In this document: in pieces, positions 1 to 9,563 of the stretch
How positions within the stretch are numbered: the first letter of the stretch is position 1
Layout: the number at the start of each line of letters is the position of its first letter
Source of the DNA: Pycnopodia helianthoides
Taxonomy: Eukaryota > Echinodermata > Asteroidea > Forcipulatida > Asteriidae
Direction: 5' to 3'
DNA length: 64,000 bases
NCBI GenBank assembly: GCA_032158295.1
Contig: CM063244.1
Span: 27,645,848-27,709,847 of the forward strand
Position numbers and translations under genes: made by a program
The notes under the pieces: generated by a model
Told to the model about the DNA's origin: nothing
Database searches by the model: none
Seen by the model: the letters and a program-made list of their open reading frames with translations, nothing else

Positions 1-107
1 GTCCATTGGGGTTGGGATATGTCCTTCGGATGGCGTCCATGATACATGAAGGAAGTGGCACTCTGTCGAACCTTCCGAGGTAGCCCGTACACCATCCGAC
101 AACTTGC
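1..107 (-). CDS. P2X7-like gene, exon 3 (partial)
   Basis: The acceptor CTTACAG is at 108-114 on the minus strand. Starting one base in, the exon reads QVVGWCTGYLGRFDRVPLPS, then CIMDAIRRTYPNPNG, to the window edge. The W-C-GYLGR...LPSC string matches the end of the P2X7-type intracellular domain. The exon continues past base 1, so its donor or stop is not visible. Confidence 0.75.
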
Positions 108-456
108 CTGTAAGCAACATGGCGATTTCTTCTGCAAACAAAGTAGTAGAAGAAAATCAAATTAGGTAATCATTTGATATCAATTTTTGTTTAAAAACAC
201 AGTTTTCCCATTTTGAAGAAATCATGTACGAGTAAGAGTGGAAATAAACTCTTCTGATTTGCCCAGTCTAACAACTTGTAGGAGAACCCCCCCCCCCCAC
301 ACACACACACACACACACCCTTACATATGGCAGTTACAGGGGTACTTTCATTGTTGTTCTAATATTCCTTTTTCTGAAGAAATCCTATTTGGGTCACCAC
401 CAGAACAAAGAAAACCTTATGGGGTAGCATTGCTCCGTAAGTTGGCATGTGTAAGC

Positions 457-487
<31 letters not shown>

Positions 488-2239
488 AGTGTGTCAAGAG
501 CTCCAATCGTGGACCCTCCTTTGTTCAACTCTTTGTCCTGACAAACGTGGACCCCATTGTTTTCCTTTGTGATAACAAACGTGGACCTATTGTCCCTTTT
601 GTTGTAAGTCCTCGGTTCGAATGTCACTACAAACCCACACACACACTTTTGGGTTCTTTAAAGAAGTCATAAGCTGTAACATACTCAACAATTGTGACAG
701 AGATCAAAGTGTTTAGAAAAAATCTTGTACAGGTTTTATGGTTATTCGTTTTTCTGAGTTGTATAAATCTAATCCAACAGTCAATTATACTCGGGGTCAT
801 GTAAGAGGCGTAATAATTTTTTTGGGGGAGGGTTTGCTCCTTACATTAATTTTACAGTTCAATTAAAAAAAGACACTTACTGGTCTAGAGTCCCTTCAAC
901 TGCATCTCTGCCATAGTATTCACCGGTACTGTAAATACGCGGTTTGAAGTACAGCCGGGTGCAGACAGACTGCTTCAAACCAATCATGCACAGCAAGGCT
1001 TTGGTTTTCATCCTCTACATTAATGTTCAATGCTGCCATTTGGGCTCTTGTCTTCTGCACTTCCTTACAGCAGATGCAGTTCACTGCCATTGGTTGGACC
1101 ACACAGTGTCCGCATGAGCACCTGAAAGAAAAATTTAAATAACAGAAAATTAACGGATGAAAGTGTTGCTGTACTGACATAGGATGGACTATGTTCATGA
1201 CCATTAACTAATTTTACATGAACGGGGGTAATAGTAAAATGAGTGGGGATTGAAACGATGCGTGTCTCATTTATACATCTAAGTAAAAAATCACGCAATG
1301 TTTCGCATTGTTTATCAATGGCCGTTGTTCTTACTTTGTGTCTCTGGGAATTTATTTATTTATTTTTTTTTTTTTGAAAAGTGGTTTGTAATTGTAGTTC
1401 TGTTTTAAAGAATAAACATGACATATCATACTAGCCTAAAAGAAAATTATGAGAAATAATTAGCAAATGAGCTTGACATCAAAACTAATCCAATTAGGCT
1501 AGGACCTACCTCAATCATTTGCTAAAAAAAATTAAAAAATAAATGCGGTAGAACAGTGACACTGACAGAAAATACGGCTTGTCAGGATCAGTTCGGTACT
1601 GAAAATAAATGTTATCTCTGACACACTGAGATTTGATGATTGTATTGTGAAAAAATTAATGGATAAACGAGGAATTACAGAAACAAATAAAACAACATTC
1701 ATCTATTTTCCTTTCTCCATGGAACCCGGTTCTCCGATAAGGATACCTGCACTAACCCAATGGGAACAATTTTTGAGTGACACCGATTCAATGTATCATG
1801 AAAACGTGAACCATATTGGACAACAGCAACCATTTCGTGAGAAAAAAAAGTCAACTTTCTGCTGCTATTTCTCTCCATTATAGCGGCCTCATTTGCCGCA
1901 TAGATAAATAAGTACTTCATGACGATAAACAACAGTAAACATAGCATTGTTTGTTCTTCAAAAAACCTGTGGGACTCACCATTCAGTATTGTTTAGTCGA
2001 CCTCCTGCATCAGGATTCGCACGTTCACGATCATCGGCGGCCAGTGGCTCAAACCTGTATGGTTTGGCACCTCGCACTTCCTCGTCAAGCACTCCCCCAG
2101 CTTCATCAACGCCCTCTTCGTCTTCGGAAGAGCTCCCTCCACCGTCAGAGCTATCCTCACTATCAATACTATCATCTGTTTTTCCTAATTCTTCTTCGTC
2201 CACACTGTGTTCCTCCCACGATCCGCTAATGTCTGACAT
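1..2239 (-). CDS. P2X7-intracellular-domain-like protein, 3 exons, 3' end outside window
   Basis: Gene on the minus strand with exons 2239-1980, 1121-881 and 107-1. Exon 1 encodes a very acidic Ser/Asp/Glu-rich N-terminus followed by PYRFEP. Exon 2 supplies the cysteine cluster CSCGHCVV...CICCKE and then VCLHPAVLQTAYLQYR. Exon 3 supplies GWCTGYLGRFDRVPLPSC. This order (PYxFEP, Cys-rich zinc-binding core, VLQTAYxQYR, W-C-GYLG-R-V-LPSC) is the pattern I know from the C-terminal intracellular domain of P2X7 receptors. In many invertebrates that domain occurs in free-standing proteins. No channel segment is seen here. Splice junctions are GTGAGT/CAG and GTAAGT/CAG. Exon 2 seems to lack 2 nt (see findings), so the gene may be a pseudogene or the sequence may hold an error. 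It lies antisense, upstream of the plexin tail at 2611-3619. Its biological role is unknown to me. Confidence 0.75.
289..320. repeat. Poly-C / (AC)n microsatellite
   Basis: A run of C is followed directly by about ten AC dinucleotides. It is a simple sequence repeat, probably length-polymorphic. Confidence 0.9.
459..484. repeat. (AC)n microsatellite
   Basis: About thirteen uninterrupted AC dinucleotides. A shorter AC tract lies near 635-645. Confidence 0.9.
881..1121 (-). CDS. P2X7-like gene, exon 2 (cysteine cluster), apparent 2-nt deletion
   Basis: The acceptor is TTTCAG and the donor CCA|GTAAGT. The exon opens with CSCGHCVVQPMAVNCICCKE, the zinc-binding cysteine set of the family. It reads through VCLHPAVLQTAYLQYR and then meets TGA at about 920-922. 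In the neighbouring frame the coding pattern continues as GEYYGRDAVEGTLDQ up to the donor, and only that frame ends in the phase exon 3 needs. Two missing bases near 925-930 would explain both facts. This is either a real disabling mutation or an assembly error. Confidence 0.7.
1122..1979. other. Intron 1 of the P2X7-like gene
   Basis: AT-rich sequence between the GTGAGT donor and TTTCAG acceptor of the minus-strand gene. Nothing else was recognised in it. Confidence 0.55.
1980..2239 (-). CDS. P2X7-like gene, exon 1 (start codon)
   Basis: I chose the ATG at 2239 (MSDISGSWEEHS), the only ATG start in this open frame; the frame opens further upstream only through a GTG. The exon codes for 86 residues plus two bases. 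Residues 8-60 are rich in Asp, Glu and Ser. PYRFEP follows near residue 60, and the exon ends in NNTEW across the junction. The donor, read on the minus strand, is ATG|GTGAGT. The two spare bases TG are completed by the first G of exon 2 to give Trp. The plus-strand open frame over the same span is only its antisense shadow. Confidence 0.75.
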
Positions 2240-2610
2240 TTTGTCCTCGTTTACTGTGTGAATAGCTATAGACGCGTACAATAAACACACTTCGCTGCGC
2301 GGGGGGTAAACAAGCCGTCTCCATTCATGTACGTCATCAGAGTCTATGTTATATTTTCATCACGTGACATGCTGTTTCCAAAAACTCGGTATGAGGAGCT
2401 GCTGAGCGCTGGCCTAAATGACCCTTTTTTTTAATTACGCAACTACCGCTAAGTATTTTCCTTAATATATACGTAATCATGAAACACAAATTGATTGGAT
2501 TTCGCCAAAGTTTAAATTATCTTAGTGCCGTTGAAGTAGATCTTTAACCCTGAAGTATATATTTACACCTTCGTGGCTTAAGTTTGGATCCGAATTGGTT
2601 ACATTGACAG
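2240..2610. other. Region between the antisense P2X7-like start and the plexin tail exon
   Basis: It should hold the 5' UTR and promoter of the minus-strand gene and, on the plus strand, the end of a plexin intron. No clear TATA box or other motif was found. No plexin exon was recognised here. Confidence 0.4.
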
Positions 2611-2751
2611 GAATCCTCCATTAACAAGTTCCTGTACAGCAGAGAGAAAACCAAGTACCAGCGACTTGTTCGACAATACTATAAAGGAGTGGAGGAGTCT
2701 TCACCGGTAACCGCACAAGACCTGAACGCTGAACTTCTCAAAGCAAGCCAG
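2611..2751 (+). CDS. Upstream plexin, third-last exon
   Basis: 47 codons in phase 0, with acceptor TTGACAG and donor CAG|GTATAA. It contains INKFLY and the segment PVTAQDLNAELL, which corresponds to the plexin 'PAISDQDMSAYL' motif. Confidence 0.8.
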
Positions 2752-3619
2752 GTATAACAAGGGCAATTTTACAATATAAATAATTTAAAAACTTTTTTCC
2801 AAACATTCTTGCTCAATACTCAAACCCTATTCATTGTTGTTAAATGATATGATAAGATCCCTTCATACAGCATCACAAAGTTCCCTTTATTCCATAGTCA
2901 AAACTAAAAACAAAATACAACATTTATTGTGTTATGATTGGAATTAAATGTATTATACAGGAATGGTAGAGCTGACAAAATAGTTGCAGACAGTGCTCAT
3001 GTTTTGTGAGATCAACCATGTAATAACTTGATAGTAAAATCAATGTATATGTTTTCTTGTAGAATTTCTCTGGATGGTTCAGCAAGCTCAGCACTTTGAT
3101 GCAACTATGGGATCTTGTAAGTTTATCTATCCTTGTTTGCGAGAACATTATATTAAAAAGGCCATTTTCTTACATCTCCCTGAACAGTTCACTGCATCAA
3201 ATTGACCTCTGACCTGCCTGCTGCTCAAAATATTAATGGGTTATGTACATCACGCTATTCTATGGAGTTACAACCAGACCCTTCAACTCTTAACATAAAA
3301 AGCACACCAGCATCATCTATACACTTTTCAGTCTCCCGATGAAGACTAAAGGGCACACTAGTCGAAACGTTGGGAATAAGCCAAGCAGCGCTTTTCTGAG
3401 GCTCTACTTCTTCCTAGAACGGATTAATACAAGGCGTACCCCCAAAAATTAATATCCATCTCAGTCAAGCAAGGCCTTAATTCTACATCCATTCTCTCTG
3501 TTTCAATCTGACAACAGCTGATTGTGGTGTTGAAGACAAAGGACGAACGGGACCAAGAACAACTGTGGTGCTTGCTGGGGGAAGTGAAAGAGACATTCGC
3601 CAAGGGCAATGCTTTGTAA
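2611..3619 (+). CDS. Upstream plexin paralogue, last three coding exons (cytoplasmic C-terminus)
   Basis: Exons 2611-2751, 3063-3116 and 3518-3619 are all phase 0 with GT-AG junctions, and the frame ends at a TAA stop. The protein reads ESSINKFLYSREKTKYQRLV, then RQYYKGVEESSPVTAQDLNA; then NFSGWFSKLSTLMQLWDL; then LIVVLKTKDERDQEQLWCLL and a short tail. This follows the known plexin C-terminus element by element: S-P-INK-LLY, K-Y, V-x-x-YY, the SDQDM-like segment, the short helix before 'IYSYI', then KDE and a final helix. In plexins this is the end of the intracellular GAP domain, which acts on Rap/Ras-type GTPases. The earlier exons lie left of the window. It is a different gene from the plexin starting at 46504. 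Confidence 0.8.
3063..3116 (+). CDS. Upstream plexin, second-last exon
   Basis: An 18-codon micro-exon (NFSGWFSKLSTLMQLWDL) with acceptor TTGTAG and donor CTT|GTAAGT. The phases on both sides match. It aligns with the 'QFNSMSALHEIYSYI' helix of plexins. Confidence 0.7.
3518..3619 (+). CDS. Upstream plexin, terminal coding exon
   Basis: 34 codons including TAA, with acceptor CAACAG. It begins LIVVLKTKDERDQEQLWCLL, the counterpart of the last helix of plexins (KYKDEILAALEKDE...). No convincing AATAAA signal was found close downstream. Confidence 0.75.
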   Translation: MIVVLKTKDERDQEQLWCLLGEVKETFAKGNAL

Positions 3620-4655
3620 AAAATTACAAAAGGTTTCATAATATGGGTTTTCCTGGTCGGGAACGATCAATTCATTCGAATTCACACATTTTTACTTAAT
3701 TCGATCATACTACGGTTTCTTTTTAGCTGGTGCATTCAATTTTGTTTTCGTGCACACATGATTTCGTTCTTTCTCATTTTTAGGTTTGATTCAGTCATTC
3801 TGTTTCATTTATAGGTATTCAAGACTGCATCTTCACCATTCTTAAGTTGAATTTCTACTATACCTTTATGTACAATTGATGAAGATGAATGATTGGCCAG
3901 CCTTTTGCTGCTCGCTTTTACGAAATTGAATGATTTAGTGCACCCTATCGAATTTGAATGATCTTGACCAGTGAATTCTAAACTGTATGTTGAAAATGAA
4001 TGACTTCTTTTGACCGTTGAATGCTGATGCAACGGAGCATTTTTTTTTCCAAACAAATTTGAATGAGCCTGGTTTTAAATTGCCAATAGTTTTTTGTTGT
4101 TGACATTGGGCAGGAAAACATTCTCAAATGGCATTGATTTTACGGGATCAGAGGAGATCGTCATTGATTGAGGTGTCACTGGGAATAACGCAGCGTGAAA
4201 GAAGAGGTGCGTCCCAATACGCCAGGTTGCTGTTTCGATTTGACAAAGACAAAAAACTAAACAGATGTCTGTGCACATAATTCCCTACGAAAATGTGTAC
4301 AGTTATTCACTGGTTTCCAGAAGACAATAGTAATCTCTGATTTGAGATTACAAAAGCTGAGGAGTGACAATAGCTCTGTCTGGGATTTTATTAATACCTG
4401 GCCCTAACCATGTCGATTTAGGGGGCCTTTCTTGATGTTTTAAACATTTTTCGTGGTATTATTCTATTATTTCTTTATCTTCTTCAATTGGAATGTTTTA
4501 ATATAGGTTTTACAGCACATTTTCGGCAAAGTATACAGCCACAGATTAAAGAGAATAATGTATAAACTGTTTCCAACAGTGAATAGTTTGCTGGGATATG
4601 TTTATTCGCAAGGCGGTAAAATAATGAATGTTTATTGTACTGCAGCAATGAGTGC
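3620..4655. other. Downstream of plexin tail, no gene seen
   Basis: Presumably the 3' UTR of the upstream plexin followed by intergenic sequence. No splice-supported coding pattern was recognised on either strand. Confidence 0.45.
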
Positions 4656-5087
4656 TACGCTCTAAAACTTTCAAGTAATTGAACCGGAATCCGGGTCCCA
4701 TGGGGCCTGACCTCTTAACGGATCATGCTGACCCGTAGAGCTGTTTAAAAATGGGATTGTAACTCAGATTCTGCATCATTTTGACCCATTTCTGGGTCAT
4801 TTTGACACAGAAATGGGTCAGGCCCGACGGGACCTGGATCCGGGTCAATTCTGACCCGGGAGTTTTTAGATTCTGACCTGGGAGTTTTTAGATTCTGACC
4901 TGGGAGTTTTTAGATTCTGACCTGGGAGTTCTTAGATTCTGACCTGGGAGTTCTTACACTCTGACCTGGGAGTTCTTAGATTCTGACCTGGGAGTTTTTA
5001 GACTCTGACCTGGGAGTTCTTAGATTCTGACCTGGGAGTTCTTAGATTCTGACCTGGGAGTTCTTATATTCTAGTTTTTAGAGTGTA
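4656..5087. repeat. Dispersed inverted-repeat element with internal 22-bp tandem expansion
   Basis: The ends form an imperfect terminal inverted repeat of the type ACxCTCTAAAA / TTTTAGAGTGT. The interior repeats GGGTCAG/CTGACCC words. A second copy lies at 56733-56940. Unlike that copy, this one contains a tandem array near its right end. Confidence 0.65.
4857..5070. repeat. 22-bp minisatellite (about 9.5 units)
   Basis: The unit is GGGAGTTTTTAGATTCTGAC plus CT, repeated nine full times with scattered T/C changes and one partial unit at the end. It lies inside the inverted-repeat element. Confidence 0.85.
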
Positions 5088-5936
5088 CATTGGCTCAGGA
5101 ACGGGATTTAAGTGCAGTGCAGTGACCAGTCGGGCAGACGGACCTGTGGGTTATTAGTTTCTATACACAGTTATGACAATACAAAATTGTTCTCCTCAGG
5201 GCGCTCGCTATGTTTGTATACAGTTCAATGTAAAAACAAAATAATATTGTGTTTATATGTTGTAACCACTTTCAGTGAGCAATCAATTTGTTTTTATTTC
5301 GCATATGTGACGGGAAACTTCTACTCGTGCGGTTGCAATTAATTTTTATATTTATAGTTTGTCTTAAAATATGTATTTAAATGATAAATAATATGATTAA
5401 TTAATACTCAGATAAATTTATATTATTTCAGAATTTTAATGTCAGTTTCTTAAAGAGGCTAGTTAGAAAAAAACAGTCCACTGTAATTGTGCCATTTCGT
5501 ATGCCATTTTGTTAGAAATAAGAAAAAAATAACAGGTATTGAGACTTCTGCTGAAACTGTATAAGTATAAACAGCCTTGCATATATGCGACGTCACAAGC
5601 TCATACAACGCCCTCACCGAGGTAAAATGAAGTCATATCATAATTATCATTGGCTGAGACTTTTACCCCAGTGATGCAAGGTTTCTATGTCTTTGAATAT
5701 AAGGGTCTAGTCCGTTTAGAGGAAGACAAGAACTAAAGTAAGTAATTTAAAAGCGTTCTTCTTCGTTTATTCCAGATACATTTGTTTTCTAAACATTTTT
5801 CAATTTAGTGTAGAATTTAATTTTACAATTTAGTTATATTTTCAACTCACAGTTTACCAAGAATTCTAAGGAGTGCCAGGTCGACTAACTTGTTTTAATG
5901 AAGACAGTCAAATAAACAATAACATATGCAAAAGAC
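5088..5936. other. Intergenic, no feature recognised
   Basis: AT-rich sequence with no supported exon, RNA gene or repeat. A short open frame at 5112-5342 has no recognisable content. Confidence 0.4.
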
Positions 5937-6375
5937 TCAAATCGCTGAAGTTTTTGGCCGTCATCTTTAAACAAAGTGTTGTTTTGTTTCTGCAATAGGC
6001 CTGCCGAACGTAACACGTTCCTATTCTGACTCAAATCACTCTTGAATCGCGGTGCCAACGTTATCCTAATCAATGCAATTCATAAATAGCTTTTCAGTTC
6101 AGTTTCTGGCAGATTTTTTGTGAACGTTTTGTTTTTATTAAAAACACACACATACTCGTTCTTGAAAAGTTTGAGGTCTTTCTCCAGCCTTGCGTTCGTT
6201 TTACTGAGGCTGAGCCTGAGCCTTTGTACACACTCTGGAGGAAACCGATGAAGAGAAGTTTGTGAATGTTCTATTTGTGGGTGTTTTAGAGCGACGAAAT
6301 CACTTGTTCTGGAAAGGTCTTATATTTTTCAAGTTACAAGTAATTTCTGAAGTCCCTTCGTCGACAATCGACTCT
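5937..6375 (+). promoter_or_regulatory. Duplicated promoter / 5' UTR region of the plexin exon-1 copy
   Basis: It aligns with 46130-46503, upstream of the intact plexin start. Shared blocks include AATCGCTGAAGTTTTTGGC, ATCGCGGTGCCAACGTTATC, TTCATAAATAGCTTTTCAGT and CCCTTCGTCGACAATCGACT. This copy has about 70 extra bases near 6255-6330. CATAAATAG followed by TCAGTT could be a weak TATA/initiator pair, conserved in both copies. No transcription start can be proven here. Confidence 0.5.
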
Positions 6376-7540
6376 ATGGAGGCCCAAAGGAGCCACGTAA
6401 CCATCATGTTGGCTGTGTTTGATCCTGCTGGGATTATTAAGTAGTGTTGTATCAGCTGAATGGCAAGGAGATCTATCATCTTATCACATTGCTTCATTCA
6501 GTAATCCTCATCCTCCTAGACCTCCCAATGATCCATCTGGTAACCACAATGCTAAACTCAATCATTTCACTCTATCTGGCCCTGATGGAGCTGTGTATGT
6601 TGGAGCTGTCAACTACTTATACAGACTGGATAGTTCATTGAATCTGTTGCAGAATGTTAGTACATGTCAAGAGCTAGGAAGTAGTAGATGTGATATATTC
6701 ACCAACTACAATAAAATCCTGATATTAGATAGTCAGACTCGGTTGATTACATGTGGAAGTGAGAATGAAGCAAAGTGTCAGTTCAGGAATCCAGATGATT
6801 TGACTGATGTGTTGTTTCGTCCAGTGCCTGATGTTGCTGGTTTTGGAGATCTGTCCACTGTTGGTTTGATTGCACCAGGAACTAATGGACCTACTGAACC
6901 AGGGCCAGATGGGGGAGACTGGTTGTATGTAGCTGTGACTTATGCTGATGAGGATGGGCATAGACAAATCCCACCGGTTAGCAGAAAAATCCTTAGGTCA
7001 GACCGGTTGTTGACATCCCCATCATCAGCATGGGTATTCTTCATCCACTGCATTTTATTACTCTTATACTCACAATCCATTCCATATTCATACGATGCTG
7101 GTTTCTCATTTGATGGATTCACATACTACATCACTTCTCAACAAGACGAGCTTGGTTCCAATGTCATTGTTTCTAAAATGAACAGAGTCTGTCAGACCAG
7201 TCCAACATTTGACTCTTACACAGAAATCACCCTACAATGCCAAGGATCATATGGTAGTGTGTACAGTTTGGTACAAGCTGCTCATATTGGCCAAGCAGGT
7301 CAGGATCTTGCTGTATCATTAGGTTTGAATGCTGAGGACATGGTGTTGTATGCTGTATTTGCTAAGAATGAAGGAGCTGATGTATCTAGTGATGTACCTA
7401 TTGATCAGTCAGCATTGTGTGTGTATAAGATGAGTGATATTTTAGATGCCTTCAAGGAAGCAGTCAGGGGATGTATTCAAGATGGAGATGGCTACTCAGT
7501 GCAGTACTTGGAAGGATCCTTCTGTATAACATTTTCATTA
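6376..7540 (+). pseudogene. Duplicated plexin exon 1 (signal peptide + most of sema domain), frameshifted
   Basis: Near-copy of the exon at 46504-47667, 40 kb upstream of it. It keeps the start context and MEAQRSHV, most of the sema sequence (VYVGAVNYLYRLD, DPxGNHNAK) and a consensus GTGAGT donor after 7540. A 2-nt deletion in the signal peptide (about 6400-6418) shifts the ATG frame to a stop at about 6442. The sema frame itself has a TAA at 6398 and no ATG before the middle of the domain. A second pair of compensating indels (about 7025-7090) scrambles some 22 residues. No copies of exons 2-23 follow it. It is most likely a dead duplicate. A non-coding first exon or alternative promoter remains possible. 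Confidence 0.8.
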
Positions 7541-7712
7541 GTGAGTATACGTTTATTCAGCTACAATACAGTTGTTTTCCTTGTTATGTGCATTTTTAAC
7601 ATGAGGGATATTATAGATCCCATCAGGGTTATAGTCAGATAATGATTGCAAGTTGAAATTATTCCAATGGGTGCAAGAGTCTTATTTTGAATCTACTGAA
7701 CAAGTTTATACA
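7541..7712 (+). repeat. Duplicated start of plexin intron 1
   Basis: It aligns with 47668-47846 through GTGAGT, TTTAACATG and GGTGCAA.GTCTTATTTTGAA. Close similarity ends near 7712, where the other copy enters an (ATT)n tract. Confidence 0.65.
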
Positions 7713-8911
7713 GATGTTAGAGTAATGGCTTTCTTTTAAAGTTCGTACAGAAAGGGTGAGATCTTTAAAGTACCAAGTATTTTTGCAAACGATCAACAAA
7801 ATTACGTTTTTAACTTGGCCAGTTAACTGTACAGCAGAGAAAGAAATTGTTCAATGTTTTGTTTTTATAGTCGCTTGAAATTTGGAAGATGGTGCAAACA
7901 CGCAAGAAGTTGTACCGCTCTCTCGCGAATGTACTTGTTTAGTGTGATTATCACTTGTGCCCATAGTCTGAACATCTGACGTCACACTCCTTGGCTCGTG
8001 AATAACGCCAGATACCACACTTGAGTGCCTGGCAGGACCCTGCCAGATGTACCTTTGACCTCGCATCCCATCCACACGGACGGAGATTCGTACAGGCAAT
8101 TACGACACACGTAAAAACATTACACAGTGAATAAAACAACGTTACATACAAACATTATGCACATGTGCATGCAGCAGATGACCACAAGTGGGTACCTGAC
8201 AAAACTACGTCAATTCGGAGCGGACCAATTATTACACAGATACGGAAAGCTTATGTTACTGCAAGTTTATCCAATGAAACCATTGGTTTATCCAATGAAA
8301 TCATTGGCCCTGTAAGACCAGTGCCTGTCTTTATGCTTGACAGGGGACCAGTCTACCGTGCCCACCACTCAAACGAAATGAATGCCAAAGTTTCTCCTTC
8401 ACTTGAAGAACCATTCGAAGCACATACCCACTCTATTGTCAAGTTTTGTGCTTTTTGATGCAATTGATTCGCAGTATATTATCGATGACTGAGTGACCAA
8501 CTCAAAAAATTGTTAAAGAAGAGCTCCAAGGTCAAATACAGTTTTGTGATGCACTTATTTTTCCAAGCGATAGTCATAGTAAAGTGAAAAAACAAATATT
8601 CACAAATCTCTAACCGCACTAAAATGGAGTAAAATGTCATTTAATTTTATACCCTTTTCAAGCAAAATGTGAAACATGACGCCATTGAACGCCAACGGCA
8701 TAGTTTGTATACCAGTGCATACCAAAGAGAAATTTTCGCGTCAATCAAAACGTCAAATTCAACGCCTTTTTGATTGAATGTCACAAAATTTCAGGAATAA
8801 ACTTAACATTTTCTGTTAGAAAGTACACAGACCCATGAAAACTGACGTCATTGGATGTTTTCGGATGTTGACACGCACTGAAAGGATAGAAATTACAATG
8901 TCATTTTACAT
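7713..8911. other. No gene recognised
   Basis: No exon with supporting splice sites was recognised, and no clear repeat. It may be diverged intron-1 sequence carried by the same duplication as the exon before it. Confidence 0.4.
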
Positions 8912-9075
8912 CGTTTTAACGTGAGGTTAGAGACTTGTACTTCATCCATCTTTTCCCTCAATGACTCTATCTAGTGGAAAATGAATTCATCACAAAACTG
9001 AATTGGACCTTACAGCCCCTCTTTAATGGATTTAATGTGGCAAATGTTTTAGAGAATGCTGTGTGATTTTAAAGC
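8912..9075 (+). repeat. Sequence shared with plexin intron 1 (49763-49922)
   Basis: Shared words include TCTATCTAGTGGAAAATGA and CTTTAATGGATTTAATGT in the same order. In both places it follows a plexin exon-1 copy on the same strand. It may therefore be a further remnant of the segmental duplication, or an unrelated dispersed repeat. Confidence 0.55.
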
Positions 9076-9563
9076 TCTTCTCGTGCCTATTCAGGCAGTG
9101 GGGCCATCAAAATAGCCCATTTTGGTTTCTTGAGAATACCCATTGGTATTCATTAATGAAAATTCGTGAAATTTACCATGAACTGTTTCACTTTTAGGAT
9201 AGTTGTGTTTAGATATCTTTATGTGAAATAGTGGTATTGGCCTACAGTTTACAGTTTATGTACACAAATTGTTATAACTATAAAAAATAAACAAGCTCAA
9301 TTGTTTGTTCGAACTCGGGGGGGGGGGGGCAATTGTTCCGAGAGGGGAACTCCATCCATCTTTGCGCCACTAGGTATTAAAGAGAGAGAGGAAAAATATG
9401 AATTAAAAAAAGGATTTTATTATAACCAGTGTACGTACCAAATCATACTCTTGGTACACAAACCAGTGATACATTAAACCTCCTGAGGACATTAAACTTC
9501 GCCCTCTTATGACGTGAACACAACTGTATAGGTCTAAAAAAAAATATATATATATATCATTTT
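9076..9563. other. Flank left of the repeat concatemer
   Basis: Contains a G-run near 9318-9329, a short GA tract near 9380-9391 and a TA tract near 9543-9558. No gene was recognised. The first repeat terminus begins right after the TA/T tract. Confidence 0.5.

Larger units (their letters stand above)
108..880. other. Intron 2 of the P2X7-like gene, with two AC microsatellites
   Basis: No coding pattern is seen on either strand. The stretch holds a C-run followed by (AC)n near 289-320 and a pure (AC)n tract near 459-484. These account for the His/Thr and Cys/Val repeats in the open frames here, which are artefacts. Confidence 0.6.

Noticed and set aside
1947..2261. Plus-strand Ser/Pro-rich open frame of 104 codons
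   Set aside because: It is antisense to the acidic first exon of the P2X7-like gene, which is supported by splice phases and downstream domain exons. It also starts with TTG, not ATG.
3330..3425. 'gatgaagactaaagggcaca' and 'ctagtcgaaacgttggga' stretch in the plexin tail intron
   Set aside because: It looks like a fragment of a dispersed repeat, but I see no second copy, no ends and no symmetry in this window, so it is not listed as a feature.
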